Positions 1-7,772 of a DNA stretch of 46,973 bases are shown piece by piece. The translations under genes were made by a program, and so were the position numbers. A model generated the notes under the pieces. It made no database searches. It saw only the letters and a list, made by a program, of their open reading frames with translations, and was not told the DNA's origin. Location of the stretch: the NCBI GenBank assembly GCA_041655055.1, contig JBBAGE010000002.1, forward strand, positions 1-46,973, in the 5' to 3' direction. The stretch's first letter is position 1. Each line of letters starts with the position of its first letter. This DNA is from JBBAGE01 sp041655055 (GTDB taxonomy: Bacteria; Pseudomonadota; Alphaproteobacteria; Rhodobacterales; Rhodobacteraceae).

Positions 1-269
1 GCGAGACGCGATCGAACATGCATGTCGGCGGGCGCCCGGTAAAGACCGAACTCACCGCGCGCGACCGCGAGATTTGCGCCGCCATCGGGCCTGTGCTGCG
101 CGAAAAGGGGCAAATCTTTGTCGGTATCGATGTGATCGGCGATTATCTGACGGAAATCAACGTGACTTCGCCCACCGGCATTCAAGAGCTTGAACGGTTT
201 GACGGCACCAATGTGGCGGCAAAACTCTGGGACGTGATCGAGGCCAAATGCGCGGCCGCGATGGGGTGA
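1..269 (+). CDS. gshB: Glutathione synthetase, C-terminal fragment (cut by window edge)
   Basis: This is the last ~89 codons of glutathione synthetase, the ATP-grasp enzyme that joins glycine to gamma-glutamylcysteine. The reading frame begins at base 3 and runs in from outside the window; the ATG at 18 is internal. The family-typical end is visible: a glycine-rich loop (HVGGRP), then IGPVLREKGQIFVGIDVIG, then LTEINVTSPTGI, where the Glu and Asn belong to the metal and ATP site. The final helix (LWDVIEAKCA) matches the normal C terminus, so the gene is intact at this end. It is followed by an unusually long gene-free stretch. Confidence 0.95.
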   Translation, partial: ETRSNMHVGGRPVKTELTARDREICAAIGPVLREKGQIFVGIDVIGDYLTEINVTSPTGIQELERFDGTNVAAKLWDVIEAKCAAAMG

Positions 270-1344
270 CGCGGGCGGTTGCCGGGGTGGATGAAAGGCG
301 CTTGGCGGCGTTGGTCGCCTAAAGGGGCAATCAATCGTCCGTGCGCGCGTCTGCGGCGCGCAATGCGGGAAATGAACGCGGCGGCACGGATGTTTTGATC
401 CACGTTGCGCGCGTTCGGTTGGTAAGGTTTTTGCCGAAGGCGCACCGCTGCCAGAGCATCTGGCGATCGAAATCCGTCGCGGTTGGGATGGGCGATCCGG
501 CGGCGAGGCGGGCGGGCGGTGTTTTCGGCCGTGACGGTCTGTGTGTTGAATCTGGCAGAGCCGTTTTGCCGGGCGGTAAAGCGGGTCTCGGGGAGGCGAG
601 GCAACTGCAATGCGGAGGCGGTTGATGTGTTGCAGTCTGGGCGGGAGGTGCGAAATTTCTGGCCGGTGCTTTGACGTTGATCAGGGTTGCCTTTGCCTTT
701 GTGGGTGGGCGGTCTGGCAGACGAAAACCTTGTGTTGAATCTGTCCGGCCCTGATCGCGGAGCGGTGAGGCGGGACTTGGGGCGACGAATCGGTCGAAAT
801 GTGCGGGCGGTCTGGTGCAGATTGAGGGGGTGCTGTCGGCGTGGATGACCTGCGCGACACAGAGCACGGGGTGTTGACGCTGCGGCACGCGCCCGGCCAT
901 TTTGCCGTGATTGACGAGACCGGAGAAGCCCCGGCCTGCAGGAACCTGGTGTGATTACCGCGTGAGCGCGCGCAGGGTAAGGCACAGGCCCGACAGCATG
1001 ATGACGATCATGCCGCCGTCCACGACGCTGTCCATGGGCGACAGGGGTTCAAATTGAAACAACGCCCGCGTAACGAAGCGCATGATCACCCAGCCCGCTT
1101 GTGGATGCCACGATGTCAGAAAGCCCCCACCAACGCCGCACTTACGCGGCCGGATGGTTTTGCGCGCGGTCAAAGCCGTGATGTTTTGGTCTGGTCGTTC
1201 CTTGGCAAATCGTTGTGAAAAGACGCAAGGCGACACGAAACGACCTGAACGCATGTGCACGGTAGCGGGGGGGCGGATTAGTTCGCATGCGCCGACATGG
1301 CTGTTCGGGCGGATGTCTGAACGCAGCCGGGCCGTGCCACCCCC
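270..1344. other. 1.07-kb gene-free stretch between gshB and comM
   Basis: I see no convincing gene here. Open frames exist on both strands, but they are arginine/proline/alanine-rich, lack recognisable domains and lie on top of one another, as expected by chance in GC-rich DNA. The stretch holds an imperfect direct repeat (511-598 and 704-786), five copies of GGGCGGT (273, 514, 570, 707, 805), and a 43-codon piece ending at 954 that reads somewhat like protein (TLRHAPGHFAVIDETGEAPA) but has stops just upstream. It looks like decayed or accessory DNA in an otherwise tightly packed region. Confidence 0.6.
511..786 (+). repeat. Degenerate direct repeat, two units about 190 bp apart
   Basis: Unit 1 (511-598) and unit 2 (704-786) both begin with a GGGCGGT block, carry an exact 15-nt match (539-553 and 729-743, CTTGTGTTGAATCTG), and continue with a similar G-rich tail containing GCGGT and GGCGGG blocks. 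Outside the 15-mer the match is partial. It is not a simple tandem array and encodes nothing I recognise. Confidence 0.5.
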
Positions 1345-2859
1345 TTAATCCCGCGGTGCCGCTGTCAAGCGAAAGCTCGCGGCTTCGGCGACGTGGGGCA
1401 GGCGCACGTCATCCGAGCCGGCGAGGTCGGCGATGGTGCGGGCCACGCGCAGGATGCGGTGATAGCCGCGGGCCGACAGGCCGAAACGTTCGGCGACTTT
1501 GGCAAGCAGGGCGCGGCCTTCGGCATCGGGGGTGGCGATTTCTTCGAGCAGGGCGCCTTCGGCATCGGCATTGACATGCAGCGCCGCATGCCCGGCAAAC
1601 CGCGCGGATTGCACCGCCCGCGCCCCGGCGATGCGGGCGGCGATCTGGGCCGAACTTTCGCCGCTGGCGGGCAGGTCCAGATCGGTAAAGCTCACGGGCG
1701 GCACTTCGATGCGCAGATCGAACCGATCCATCAGCGGGCCGGAAATGCGGCCCAGATAATCTTCGCCGCAATCGGGCACGCGCGCACAGGCGCGGGCCGG
1801 ATCGGTCATATGCCCGCATTTACAGGGGTTTGCCGCCGCGACCAGCAGAAAACGGCAGGGATAGCGGATATGCGCATTGGCCCGTGCCACGACGATCTGG
1901 CCGGTTTCAATCGGCTGGCGCAGGGTTTCCAGAACGGATCGCGAAAATTCGGGAAATTCATCCATGAACAGCACGCCATTATGCGCAAGGCTGACTTCGC
2001 CCGGTTGCGCCCCGCGCCCACCGCCCACGATCGCCGCCATCGAGGCCGTGTGATGGGGTTCGCGAAACGGGCGGCTGCGGCTGATCCCGCCGTGATCAAG
2101 CAGCCCCGATAGCGAATGGATCATCGAGGTTTCCAGCGCCTCGGCCGGGGTCAGCGGCGGCAGGATGCCCGGGATGCGCGCGGCCAGCATGGATTTCCCC
2201 GACCCCGGCGGCCCGATCATCATCAGATGGTGCCGCCCAGCAGCGGCGATTTCCAGCGCGCGCTTGGCGCGTTCCTGGCCTTTGACATCGCGCAGATCGC
2301 GGTCGGATGCGGGGCGGGTGATCTCGCCGGGTTCGGCGGGGGGCAGGGGGCGCTGGCCGGTCAGGTGCTGCACCGCGTCGCGCAGGGTTGCGGGCGCGAT
2401 CACCTGCGTTGCCGCGACCCATGCGGCCTCGGGGCCGCAGGGTTGGGGGCAGATCAGGCCGCATTGTTCGGTCGCGGCCATCATCGCCGCGGGCAGGGCA
2501 CCGGCCACCGCAACAAGCGCCCCATCGAGCGATAATTCGCCAAGCGCCACAACCGTTTCGATGGCATCACGCGGGATGATATCGAGCGCCGCCAGCACCG
2601 CAATCGCAATCGGCAGATCGAGATGCGACCCTTCCTTGGGCATATCGGCGGGCGAGAGGTTGATGGTGATCTTTTTCGCAGGCAGCGCCACATTCAGCGC
2701 CGTAATCGCGGCGCGGACACGTTCGCGGGCCTCGGACACGGCCTTGTCGGGCAGGCCGACGATGGCAAAACCGGGCAGGCCGGGCGAAAGGGCGCATTGA
2801 ACCTCGACCCGGCGGGGTTCGATCCCCTCAAACGCCACGGTATAGATGCGCGCCACCAT
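1345..2859 (-). CDS. comM: ComM/YifB-family AAA+ ATPase (Mg-chelatase-like)
   Basis: A full-length 504-residue ComM protein, the hexameric helicase that promotes branch migration when imported single-stranded DNA is integrated. The N-terminal ChlI-like domain (residues ~1-165, including GLPDKAV and NLSPADMPKEG) is followed by an AAA+ core with Walker A GPPGSGKS, Walker B GVLFMDEFPEF and the arginine-bearing GPLMDRFDLRIEV segment. A cysteine cluster (NPCKCG... C...C...PDC) sits between them, as in the family. The ATG at 2859 has a GGAG-type ribosome site. In Rhodobacter capsulatus comM is reported to be needed for receiving gene transfer agent DNA and to be controlled by CtrA; a CtrA-like site lies just upstream here. 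Confidence 0.95.
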   Translation of the reverse strand: MVARIYTVAFEGIEPRRVEVQCALSPGLPGFAIVGLPDKAVSEARERVRAAITALNVALPAKKITINLSPADMPKEGSHLDLPIAIAVLAALDIIPRDAIETVVALGELSLDGALVAVAGALPAAMMAATEQCGLICPQPCGPEAAWVAATQVIAPATLRDAVQHLTGQRPLPPAEPGEITRPASDRDLRDVKGQERAKRALEIAAAGRHHLMMIGPPGSGKSMLAARIPGILPPLTPAEALETSMIHSLSGLLDHGGISRSRPFREPHHTASMAAIVGGGRGAQPGEVSLAHNGVLFMDEFPEFSRSVLETLRQPIETGQIVVARANAHIRYPCRFLLVAAANPCKCGHMTDPARACARVPDCGEDYLGRISGPLMDRFDLRIEVPPVSFTDLDLPASGESSAQIAARIAGARAVQSARFAGHAALHVNADAEGALLEEIATPDAEGRALLAKVAERFGLSARGYHRILRVARTIADLAGSDDVRLPHVAEAASFRLTAAPRD

Positions 2860-2880
2860 CGGCCACTCCGTTCCAAGAAT

Positions 2881-2919
2881 GGTTAACGGATAGGGGCAAG
2901 AGGTTAGCGAAAGGTTAAC
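2881..2919 (-). promoter_or_regulatory. Helically phased GGTTARC repeats; CtrA-like site upstream of comM
   Basis: Three same-strand heptamers are present: GGTTAAC (2881), GGTTAGC (2902) and GGTTAAC (2913). Their spacings of 21 and 11 bp are close to two and one helical turns. The last two give TTAG-N7-TTAA (2904-2918), one mismatch from the published alphaproteobacterial CtrA box TTAA-N7-TTAA. The element sits 22-60 bp upstream of the comM start codon, a sensible promoter position. Assignment to CtrA is inference. Confidence 0.5.
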
Positions 2920-2922
2920 AGC

Positions 2923-3492
2923 CTAGGGCCGGTGGTTGATTTCATGGGCCTGCCAGTCATCCGCGATCGACAGCCGCGTTACCGACAGGTTATCAATCAC
3001 CTGCGAAAATACCCGCACCGTGGGTTGGCGCAGGGCGCGTTGTAACTGGGTCAGGATCGCGCCCATATGGGCCACGACGATGATATCGGCCCCCGGATGC
3101 GCGCGCACCAGATCGTCGGCCCCGGCGCTGATCCGGGTCGAAGCGGCATTCCAGCTTTCGCCCTCGGGCGGGGCGATATCGCCGGGCGTTTCCCAATAGG
3201 CGCGGGCAAGAGCCTGATCTTCGACCTGGCTTGCCGATTGCATTTCCCATGCGCCGAAATTCAGCTCGCGCAGGCGTGGATCGGCGGGCAAAAGGCGCCG
3301 GTTGCCGGCAATGGCCTCGGCGGTGGCGCTGGCGCGGATCAGATCCGAGGATGTGATCAGCGCATCTGCCGGCAGATAATCCGCAAGCCGGGCCAGCGCC
3401 GCGTGATCGGTCAGATCGGCGGGAATGTCGGTCCAGCCAACCAAAGCGCGCGCATGGGTCGGCCCGTGGCGCACCCACCAGAGATTCGTCAT
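2923..3492 (-). CDS. Histidine phosphatase family protein (CobC-like)
   Basis: A 189-residue protein of the histidine phosphatase/phosphoglycerate mutase family. The catalytic WVRHGPTH motif is at residues ~4-11, and a second His lies in VVAHMGAI near the C terminus. LRELNFGAWEM matches the family motif that carries the acidic residue. The start is the ATG at 3492, which overlaps the stop of the upstream cobU in an ATGA; a longer open frame upstream of it is just the overlap with cobU. Pairing with cobU suggests an alpha-ribazole-phosphate phosphatase (CobC) role in assembling the cobalamin lower ligand, but sequence alone does not fix the substrate. Confidence 0.88.
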   Translation of the reverse strand: MTNLWWVRHGPTHARALVGWTDIPADLTDHAALARLADYLPADALITSSDLIRASATAEAIAGNRRLLPADPRLRELNFGAWEMQSASQVEDQALARAYWETPGDIAPPEGESWNAASTRISAGADDLVRAHPGADIIVVAHMGAILTQLQRALRQPTVRVFSQVIDNLSVTRLSIADDWQAHEINHRP

Positions 3493-4022
3493 ATCACCCC
3501 CTTGGGCAATGCCCCTTTCAGCGCGAAGGGCAGGCCGGCCATTACGCCGATCACCTGCCCCGCCTGTGCGGCTAGCGCGCGGTTCAATGCACCTTGGGCT
3601 TCGCGAAAGCGGCGCGCAAGGGCGTTGTCGGGCACGATGCCCTGACCCACTTCGTTGCTGACCACCACCACGGGTGCTGCGCAGCGCGCCAAGGCATCCA
3701 GCAACGTGGCCTGTTCGCGCGCCAGATCGCTGCCAGCCAGCAGATGATTGCTCAGCCACATCGTTGCGCAATCAAGCAGCACGATCTGGCCCGCCTCGAT
3801 CCCCAAAAGCGCCGCGCCGGTGGCAAGCGGTGCATCGATCGTCACCCATCCCGCGCCGCGATCTGTGCGGTGGCGCGCGATTTTTGCGGTCATTTCATCA
3901 TCAAAGGCCTGGGCGGTGGCCAGATACACTTTGGGCAAGCCGCTGGAAAGTATCAACTTTTCTGCGATGTCGGATTTTCCGGAACTGGCGCCGCCGATCA
4001 CCAGTGATAAATGCGCGCACAT
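3489..4022 (-). CDS. cobU: Adenosylcobinamide kinase / guanylyltransferase
   Basis: CobU (CobP in aerobic-pathway organisms) phosphorylates adenosylcobinamide and then transfers GMP to it, a late step of cobalamin synthesis and salvage. Visible motifs are a P-loop GGASSGKS near the N terminus, DCATMWLSN, and the family hallmark VSNEVGQGIVP followed by FREAQGALN. I place the start at the ATG at 4022 because GGAAGAAAG lies about ten bases upstream and family members begin just before the P-loop; an in-frame ATG at 4043 would add seven residues but has no good ribosome site. It is transcribed into the histidine phosphatase gene with a 4-bp overlap. The product is relevant to the B12-dependent reductase NrdJ in this window. 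Confidence 0.93.
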   Translation of the reverse strand: MCAHLSLVIGGASSGKSDIAEKLILSSGLPKVYLATAQAFDDEMTAKIARHRTDRGAGWVTIDAPLATGAALLGIEAGQIVLLDCATMWLSNHLLAGSDLAREQATLLDALARCAAPVVVVSNEVGQGIVPDNALARRFREAQGALNRALAAQAGQVIGVMAGLPFALKGALPKGVI

Positions 4023-4051
4023 AAACGTGAAACTTTCTTCCATCGGGCTAC

Positions 4052-4068
4052 GTTACACTGATCGTAAC
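4052..4068. promoter_or_regulatory. Dyad in the cobU-rpoH divergent intergenic region
   Basis: GTTAC (4052-4056) and GTAAC (4064-4068) form a perfect 5-bp inverted repeat around ACTGATC, in the only promoter-bearing space between divergent cobU and rpoH. It could be an operator for either gene. The match is short and may be chance. Confidence 0.25.
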
Positions 4069-4128
4069 ACTCTGCGCACCGGCCGTTAAGGGGCAGATGC
4101 CCACGCGGCCATCAGTAGGAGATGGACG

Positions 4129-5007
4129 ATGCCGCTTGACGTAGATCGCTCGACTATCCTGACCCGCACCGCGATGAAGGCAGAATTGCTGGATGCGGAA
4201 ACCGAACGAGAATTGGCGCTCGCATGGCGTGATCGGCGCGACGAAGAATCCCTGCACCGCCTGATCAATGCCTATATGCGGCTGGCCATTTCGATGGCGT
4301 CGAAATTCCGCCGCTATGGCGCGCCGATGAATGATCTGGTGCAAGAAGCGGGGCTGGGTTTGATGAAAGCCGCCGATAAATTCGATCCCGAACGCGGGGT
4401 GCGGTTTTCGACCTATGCCGTCTGGTGGATCAAGGCCTCGATTCAGGATTACGTCATGCGCAATTGGTCGATGGTGCGCACCGGCTCGACTTCGTCGCAG
4501 AAATCGTTGTTTTTCAACATGCGCCGGGTGCAGGCGCGGCTGGAACGCGAAGCGTCGGGCCGGGGCGAGCGGCTTGACCGGCACCAGTTGCACCACCTGA
4601 TCGCAGCCGAAGTTGGCGTGCCGCTGCGCGATGTCGAAATGATGGATGGGCGGCTGGCGGGATCGGATTTTTCGCTTAACGCGACCCAATCCAGCGATGA
4701 TGAGGGCCGCGAATGGATCGACACGCTGGCCGATGACGCGCCACCCAGCGCCGAAATGGTGGCGCATGATCACGATATGGAGGCCCTGCGGCTATGGCTG
4801 ATCGAGGCGCTGGCCGAACTTAGCCCGCGCGAACGGTTGATCATCCGCGAACGCAAGTTGCGCGATGATGCGCGCACGTTGGAATCGCTGGGCGATGAGC
4901 TGTCGCTGTCCAAGGAACGCGTGCGCCAGCTTGAGGCTGCGGCCTTGGGCAAGATGCGCCGCAAGCTTGAAGGCGGCAATGGCGAATTGCGCGCATTATT
5001 GGGCTAG
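4129..5007 (+). CDS. rpoH: RNA polymerase sigma-32-type factor (RpoH family)
   Basis: A 292-residue group-3 sigma factor. Region 2 (residues ~45-110) contains DLVQEAGLGLMKAADKF and STYAVWWIKASI for core binding and -10 recognition. The RpoH box QKSLFFNMRR at 124-133 identifies the heat-shock sigma subfamily. Region 4 (from ~240) has LSPRERLIIRERKL and a helix-turn-helix ending KERVRQLEAAALGKM. AGGAG lies nine bases before the ATG. Rhodobacterales usually carry two RpoH proteins; the sequence resembles the RpoHII type linked in R. sphaeroides to photo-oxidative stress, but a tree is needed to decide. It opens a plus-strand run with coaBC and dut. Confidence 0.93.
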   Translation: MPLDVDRSTILTRTAMKAELLDAETERELALAWRDRRDEESLHRLINAYMRLAISMASKFRRYGAPMNDLVQEAGLGLMKAADKFDPERGVRFSTYAVWWIKASIQDYVMRNWSMVRTGSTSSQKSLFFNMRRVQARLEREASGRGERLDRHQLHHLIAAEVGVPLRDVEMMDGRLAGSDFSLNATQSSDDEGREWIDTLADDAPPSAEMVAHDHDMEALRLWLIEALAELSPRERLIIRERKLRDDARTLESLGDELSLSKERVRQLEAAALGKMRRKLEGGNGELRALLG

Positions 5008-5070
5008 CCGCCGCCTTGTCAGCGCCGGGCCGCGCGCCTAAGGTCGCCGGGCAACAGACCGGAGCGGCCC

Positions 5071-6273
5071 ATGCCAAGCGGCAAGCGTATTCTATTGATC
5101 ATCGGCGGCGGGATTGCCGCGTATAAATCGCTCGATCTGATCCGCAGGCTGCGTGATCAGGGCGCGGTCGTCGTGCCGGTTCTGACCCGCGCGGCCGAGG
5201 AATTCGTCACCCCCCTGTCGGTCGCGGCGCTGGCGGCGCAAAAGGTGCACCGGGCGCTATTCGATCTGACATCCGAGGCCGAGATGGGCCATATCGAATT
5301 GTCGCGCGCCGCCGATCTGGTGGTGGTGGCACCGGCGACGGCCGATCTTTTGGGCAAGATGGCCGGGGGGCTTGCGGATGATCTGGCATCCACGCTGTTG
5401 ATGGCCACCGACAAACGCGTGCTGGTCGCGCCGGCGATGAATGTGCGCATGTGGCAGCATCCGGCAACACAGCGCAATGTGGCGATGCTGCGCGGCGATG
5501 GCGTGGAATTTGTCGGGCCCGACGATGGCAATATGGCCTGCGGCGAATTCGGCCCCGGCCGCATGGCCGAGGTGCCGGCGATCATCGACGCGGTGCGCAC
5601 CATGCTGCGCGCCGGGCCGCTTGCGGGGCGGCATGTGGTCGTGACCTCTGGCCCCACGCATGAACCGATTGATCCGGTGCGCTATATCGCGAACCGATCA
5701 TCGGGGGCGCAGGGGGCCGCGATTGCGGGGGCATTGGCGGCGCTTGGGGCCGATGTGACCTATATCACCGGGCCGGCAAGCGCGGCCCATCCGATGGGAA
5801 TGCACCGCATCGTGCCGGTGGAAACCGCGGCTCAGATGCTCGCAGCGGTCGAGGCCGCACTTCCGGCCGAGGCGGCGGTTTTCGTGGCCGCCGTGGCCGA
5901 TTGGCGCGTGGCGGGCGCGCAGCAATCCAAGATCAAAAAGGATGGCAGCGGCGTGATCCCCGCGCTGGAACTGGTGGAAAACCCCGATATTCTGGCCCGA
6001 ATCAGCGCCATGGGGGCCGGGCGGCCCCGGCTGGTCGTGGGTTTTGCGGCCGAAACCGATGATGTGATTGCCCATGCCACCGCCAAACGCGCGCGCAAGG
6101 GATGCGACTGGATCGTGGCCAATGACGTGACGCCCGCGACCGGGATCATGGGTGGCGCGGAAAATGCCGTAACCCTGATCACCGCCACCGGGTCCGAGGA
6201 ATGGCCGCGCATGCCGAAAACCGATGTGGCGCAGCGGCTGGCCGCGCGGATCGCAACCGCTTTGGGGGCATAG
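5071..6273 (+). CDS. coaBC: Bifunctional phosphopantothenoylcysteine decarboxylase / phosphopantothenate-cysteine ligase
   Basis: A 400-residue fusion enzyme for two consecutive steps of coenzyme A synthesis. The N-terminal flavoprotein decarboxylase (CoaC) shows GGGIAAYKSLDLIRRL, the active-site His in MGHIELSRAAD, VVAPATADLLGKMA, PAMNVRMW, and the flap DDGNMACGEFGPGRM with its catalytic Cys. The C-terminal ligase (CoaB) begins near residue 190 with VVTSGPTHEPIDPVRYIANRS, and FVAAVADWR and a KIKK block follow. It lies 63 bases after rpoH and is followed almost at once by dut. The upstream pathway genes panB and panC are 3 kb further on. Confidence 0.97.
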   Translation: MPSGKRILLIIGGGIAAYKSLDLIRRLRDQGAVVVPVLTRAAEEFVTPLSVAALAAQKVHRALFDLTSEAEMGHIELSRAADLVVVAPATADLLGKMAGGLADDLASTLLMATDKRVLVAPAMNVRMWQHPATQRNVAMLRGDGVEFVGPDDGNMACGEFGPGRMAEVPAIIDAVRTMLRAGPLAGRHVVVTSGPTHEPIDPVRYIANRSSGAQGAAIAGALAALGADVTYITGPASAAHPMGMHRIVPVETAAQMLAAVEAALPAEAAVFVAAVADWRVAGAQQSKIKKDGSGVIPALELVENPDILARISAMGAGRPRLVVGFAAETDDVIAHATAKRARKGCDWIVANDVTPATGIMGGAENAVTLITATGSEEWPRMPKTDVAQRLAARIATALGA

Positions 6274-6274
6274 G

Positions 6275-6754
6275 GTGGGCGCGGATATTTACCCGGTGGT
6301 GCGGCTGGAATGGCTTGGCGATGCCGACCCTGCGCTTGGCCTGCCCCGGTATGAAACGGCTGGCGCGGCGGGCGCGGATCTGCGCGCCAATCTTGCGCCC
6401 GGGGACCGCGCGTCGGGGCTGGTGCTGGCACCCATGGGCCGCATGATCGTGCCCACCGGCCTGCGGATCGAATTGCCCGATGGCTATGAGGCCCAGATCC
6501 GTCCGCGCTCGGGTTTGGCCGCGAATTACGGCGTGACGCTTGCCAATAGCCCCGGCACGATCGATGCCGATTATCGCGGGCCTTTGGGGGTGATCATGAT
6601 CAACCTTGGCCCCGATCCTTTCACCATCGCCCATGGCGACAGGATCGCACAGATCGTCGTGGCCCCGGTGGTGCAGGCGCGTTTCGCCCTGGCCGAAGGG
6701 CTTGGCGCGACCGCGCGCGGGGCGGCGGGCTTTGGCTCGACCGGGCGGCGCTGA
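6275..6754 (+). CDS. dut: dUTP diphosphatase (dUTPase)
   Basis: Trimeric dUTPase, 159 residues, which hydrolyses dUTP to dUMP and keeps uracil out of DNA. All five motifs are present: AGADLRA, PRSGLA, GTIDADYRGPLGVIMINL with its catalytic Asp, GDRIAQIVV, and the C-terminal glycine-rich arm RGAAGFGSTGR. The start is a GTG at 6275, one base after the coaBC stop; no ATG in frame fits the domain start, and a G-rich stretch at the end of coaBC can serve as ribosome site. Its stop overlaps the moeB ATG by one base (TGATG), so coaBC, dut and moeB are likely co-transcribed. Confidence 0.95.
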   Translation: MGADIYPVVRLEWLGDADPALGLPRYETAGAAGADLRANLAPGDRASGLVLAPMGRMIVPTGLRIELPDGYEAQIRPRSGLAANYGVTLANSPGTIDADYRGPLGVIMINLGPDPFTIAHGDRIAQIVVAPVVQARFALAEGLGATARGAAGFGSTGRR

Positions 6755-7770
6755 TGCTGGGCTGGTTCGCGCTGGTGCTGATCGTCGCGTGGTTTGCCAG
6801 CGGTTGGGCGGGCATCGCCCGGCACCTGCGGCTGGCGCTGGTGGGGCTGCTTTATCTGGCCGCGCTGGTGGTGCTGCTGTTGAGCGCGCGCGCTTCGGTG
6901 GGGCTGTGGCTGGTGCTGGGCGGGATTGGCGCGCTGTTGGCGGGCTATGGGCAGGCTCTGCGCTGGTTGCGCGCGCGGGCCAACCCGCCGGTGGCCGAAC
7001 CCGCGCCCCGGCCGGGCAGTTTTTCCGATGCCGAACTGGAACGCTACGCCCGCCATATCGTGCTGCGCGAAATCGGCGGGCCGGGGCAAAAGCGGCTACG
7101 GCAAGGGCGGGTTTTCGTCGTTGGGGCAGGCGGGCTTGGTGCGCCGGCGCTGCAATATCTGGCCGCCGCCGGTGTGGGCACGATCGGGGTGATTGATGAT
7201 GATGTCGTCGATCTGTCCAATCTGCAACGCCAGGTGATCCATAATGATAGCACGATCGGCCTGCCCAAGGTCGAATCCGCCGCAATCGCCATGCGTGCGC
7301 TGAACCCCCATATCGAGGTGATCACCCATAACCGCCGCTTTAGCCCCGATACGGCGGCAGAATTGCTGGAGGGCTATGATCTCGTGCTTGACGGCACCGA
7401 TAATTTCGCCACCCGCCTTGCGGTCAATGCCGCCTGTGTCGCGGCGGGCAAGCCGCTGATTTCCGGCGCGCTTTCGCAGTGGGAGGGGCAGATCAGCATC
7501 TTTCACCCCGCGGCAGGCACCCCCTGTTACCAGTGCATTTTCCCGCAGGCCCCCGCGCCCGGGCTTGCGCCATCCTGTGCCGAAGCGGGCGTGCTTTCGC
7601 CCCTGCCCGGTGTGGTGGGTGCGATGATGGCCGCCGAAGCGGTCAAGGCGCTGGTTGGTGCGGGCGAAGGATTGCAGGGGCGCATGCTGATCTATGATGC
7701 GCTTTATGCCGATATGCGGGTGATCGGCCTGAAACCCCGGCCCGATTGCCCGGTCTGCGGGCCGCACTAG
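6754..7770 (+). CDS. moeB: MoeB/ThiF-family adenylyltransferase with N-terminal membrane anchor
   Basis: The C-terminal ~250 residues are an E1-like adenylyltransferase: LERYARHIVL, the nucleotide-binding GAGGLGAPALQYLAAAGVG, DDDVVDLSNLQRQVIH, and the DGTDNFATR loop. Two zinc-ligand pairs are present, CYQC and the terminal CPVC. Such enzymes activate the C-terminal Gly of MoaD or ThiS; no rhodanese domain follows. Unlike E. coli MoeB, the first ~75 residues hold two or three hydrophobic segments (ALVLIVAWFA, LALVGLLYLAALVVLLL, GLWLVLGGIGALLAGY), so the enzyme should sit on the inner membrane. It could supply molybdopterin for the xanthine dehydrogenase in this window. Choice between MoeB and ThiF roles is inferred. 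Confidence 0.9.
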   Translation: MLGWFALVLIVAWFASGWAGIARHLRLALVGLLYLAALVVLLLSARASVGLWLVLGGIGALLAGYGQALRWLRARANPPVAEPAPRPGSFSDAELERYARHIVLREIGGPGQKRLRQGRVFVVGAGGLGAPALQYLAAAGVGTIGVIDDDVVDLSNLQRQVIHNDSTIGLPKVESAAIAMRALNPHIEVITHNRRFSPDTAAELLEGYDLVLDGTDNFATRLAVNAACVAAGKPLISGALSQWEGQISIFHPAAGTPCYQCIFPQAPAPGLAPSCAEAGVLSPLPGVVGAMMAAEAVKALVGAGEGLQGRMLIYDALYADMRVIGLKPRPDCPVCGPH

Positions 7771-7772
7771 GC

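Noticed and set aside
182..985. Long minus-strand open frames (267 and 189 codons) between gshB and comM
   Set aside because: Both are rich in Arg, Pro and Ala, overlap each other in different frames, run into gshB, and have no recognisable domain or ribosome site.
955..1083. Small minus-strand membrane-like peptide starting at 1083
   Set aside because: Only ~42 codons with a short hydrophobic patch and a weak ribosome site; not enough to call a gene.
4059..4091. RpoE-type (TGATC) promoter of rpoH
   Set aside because: TGATCG is present, but the nearest -10-like TTAAGG is 21-22 bp away, too far for that consensus.
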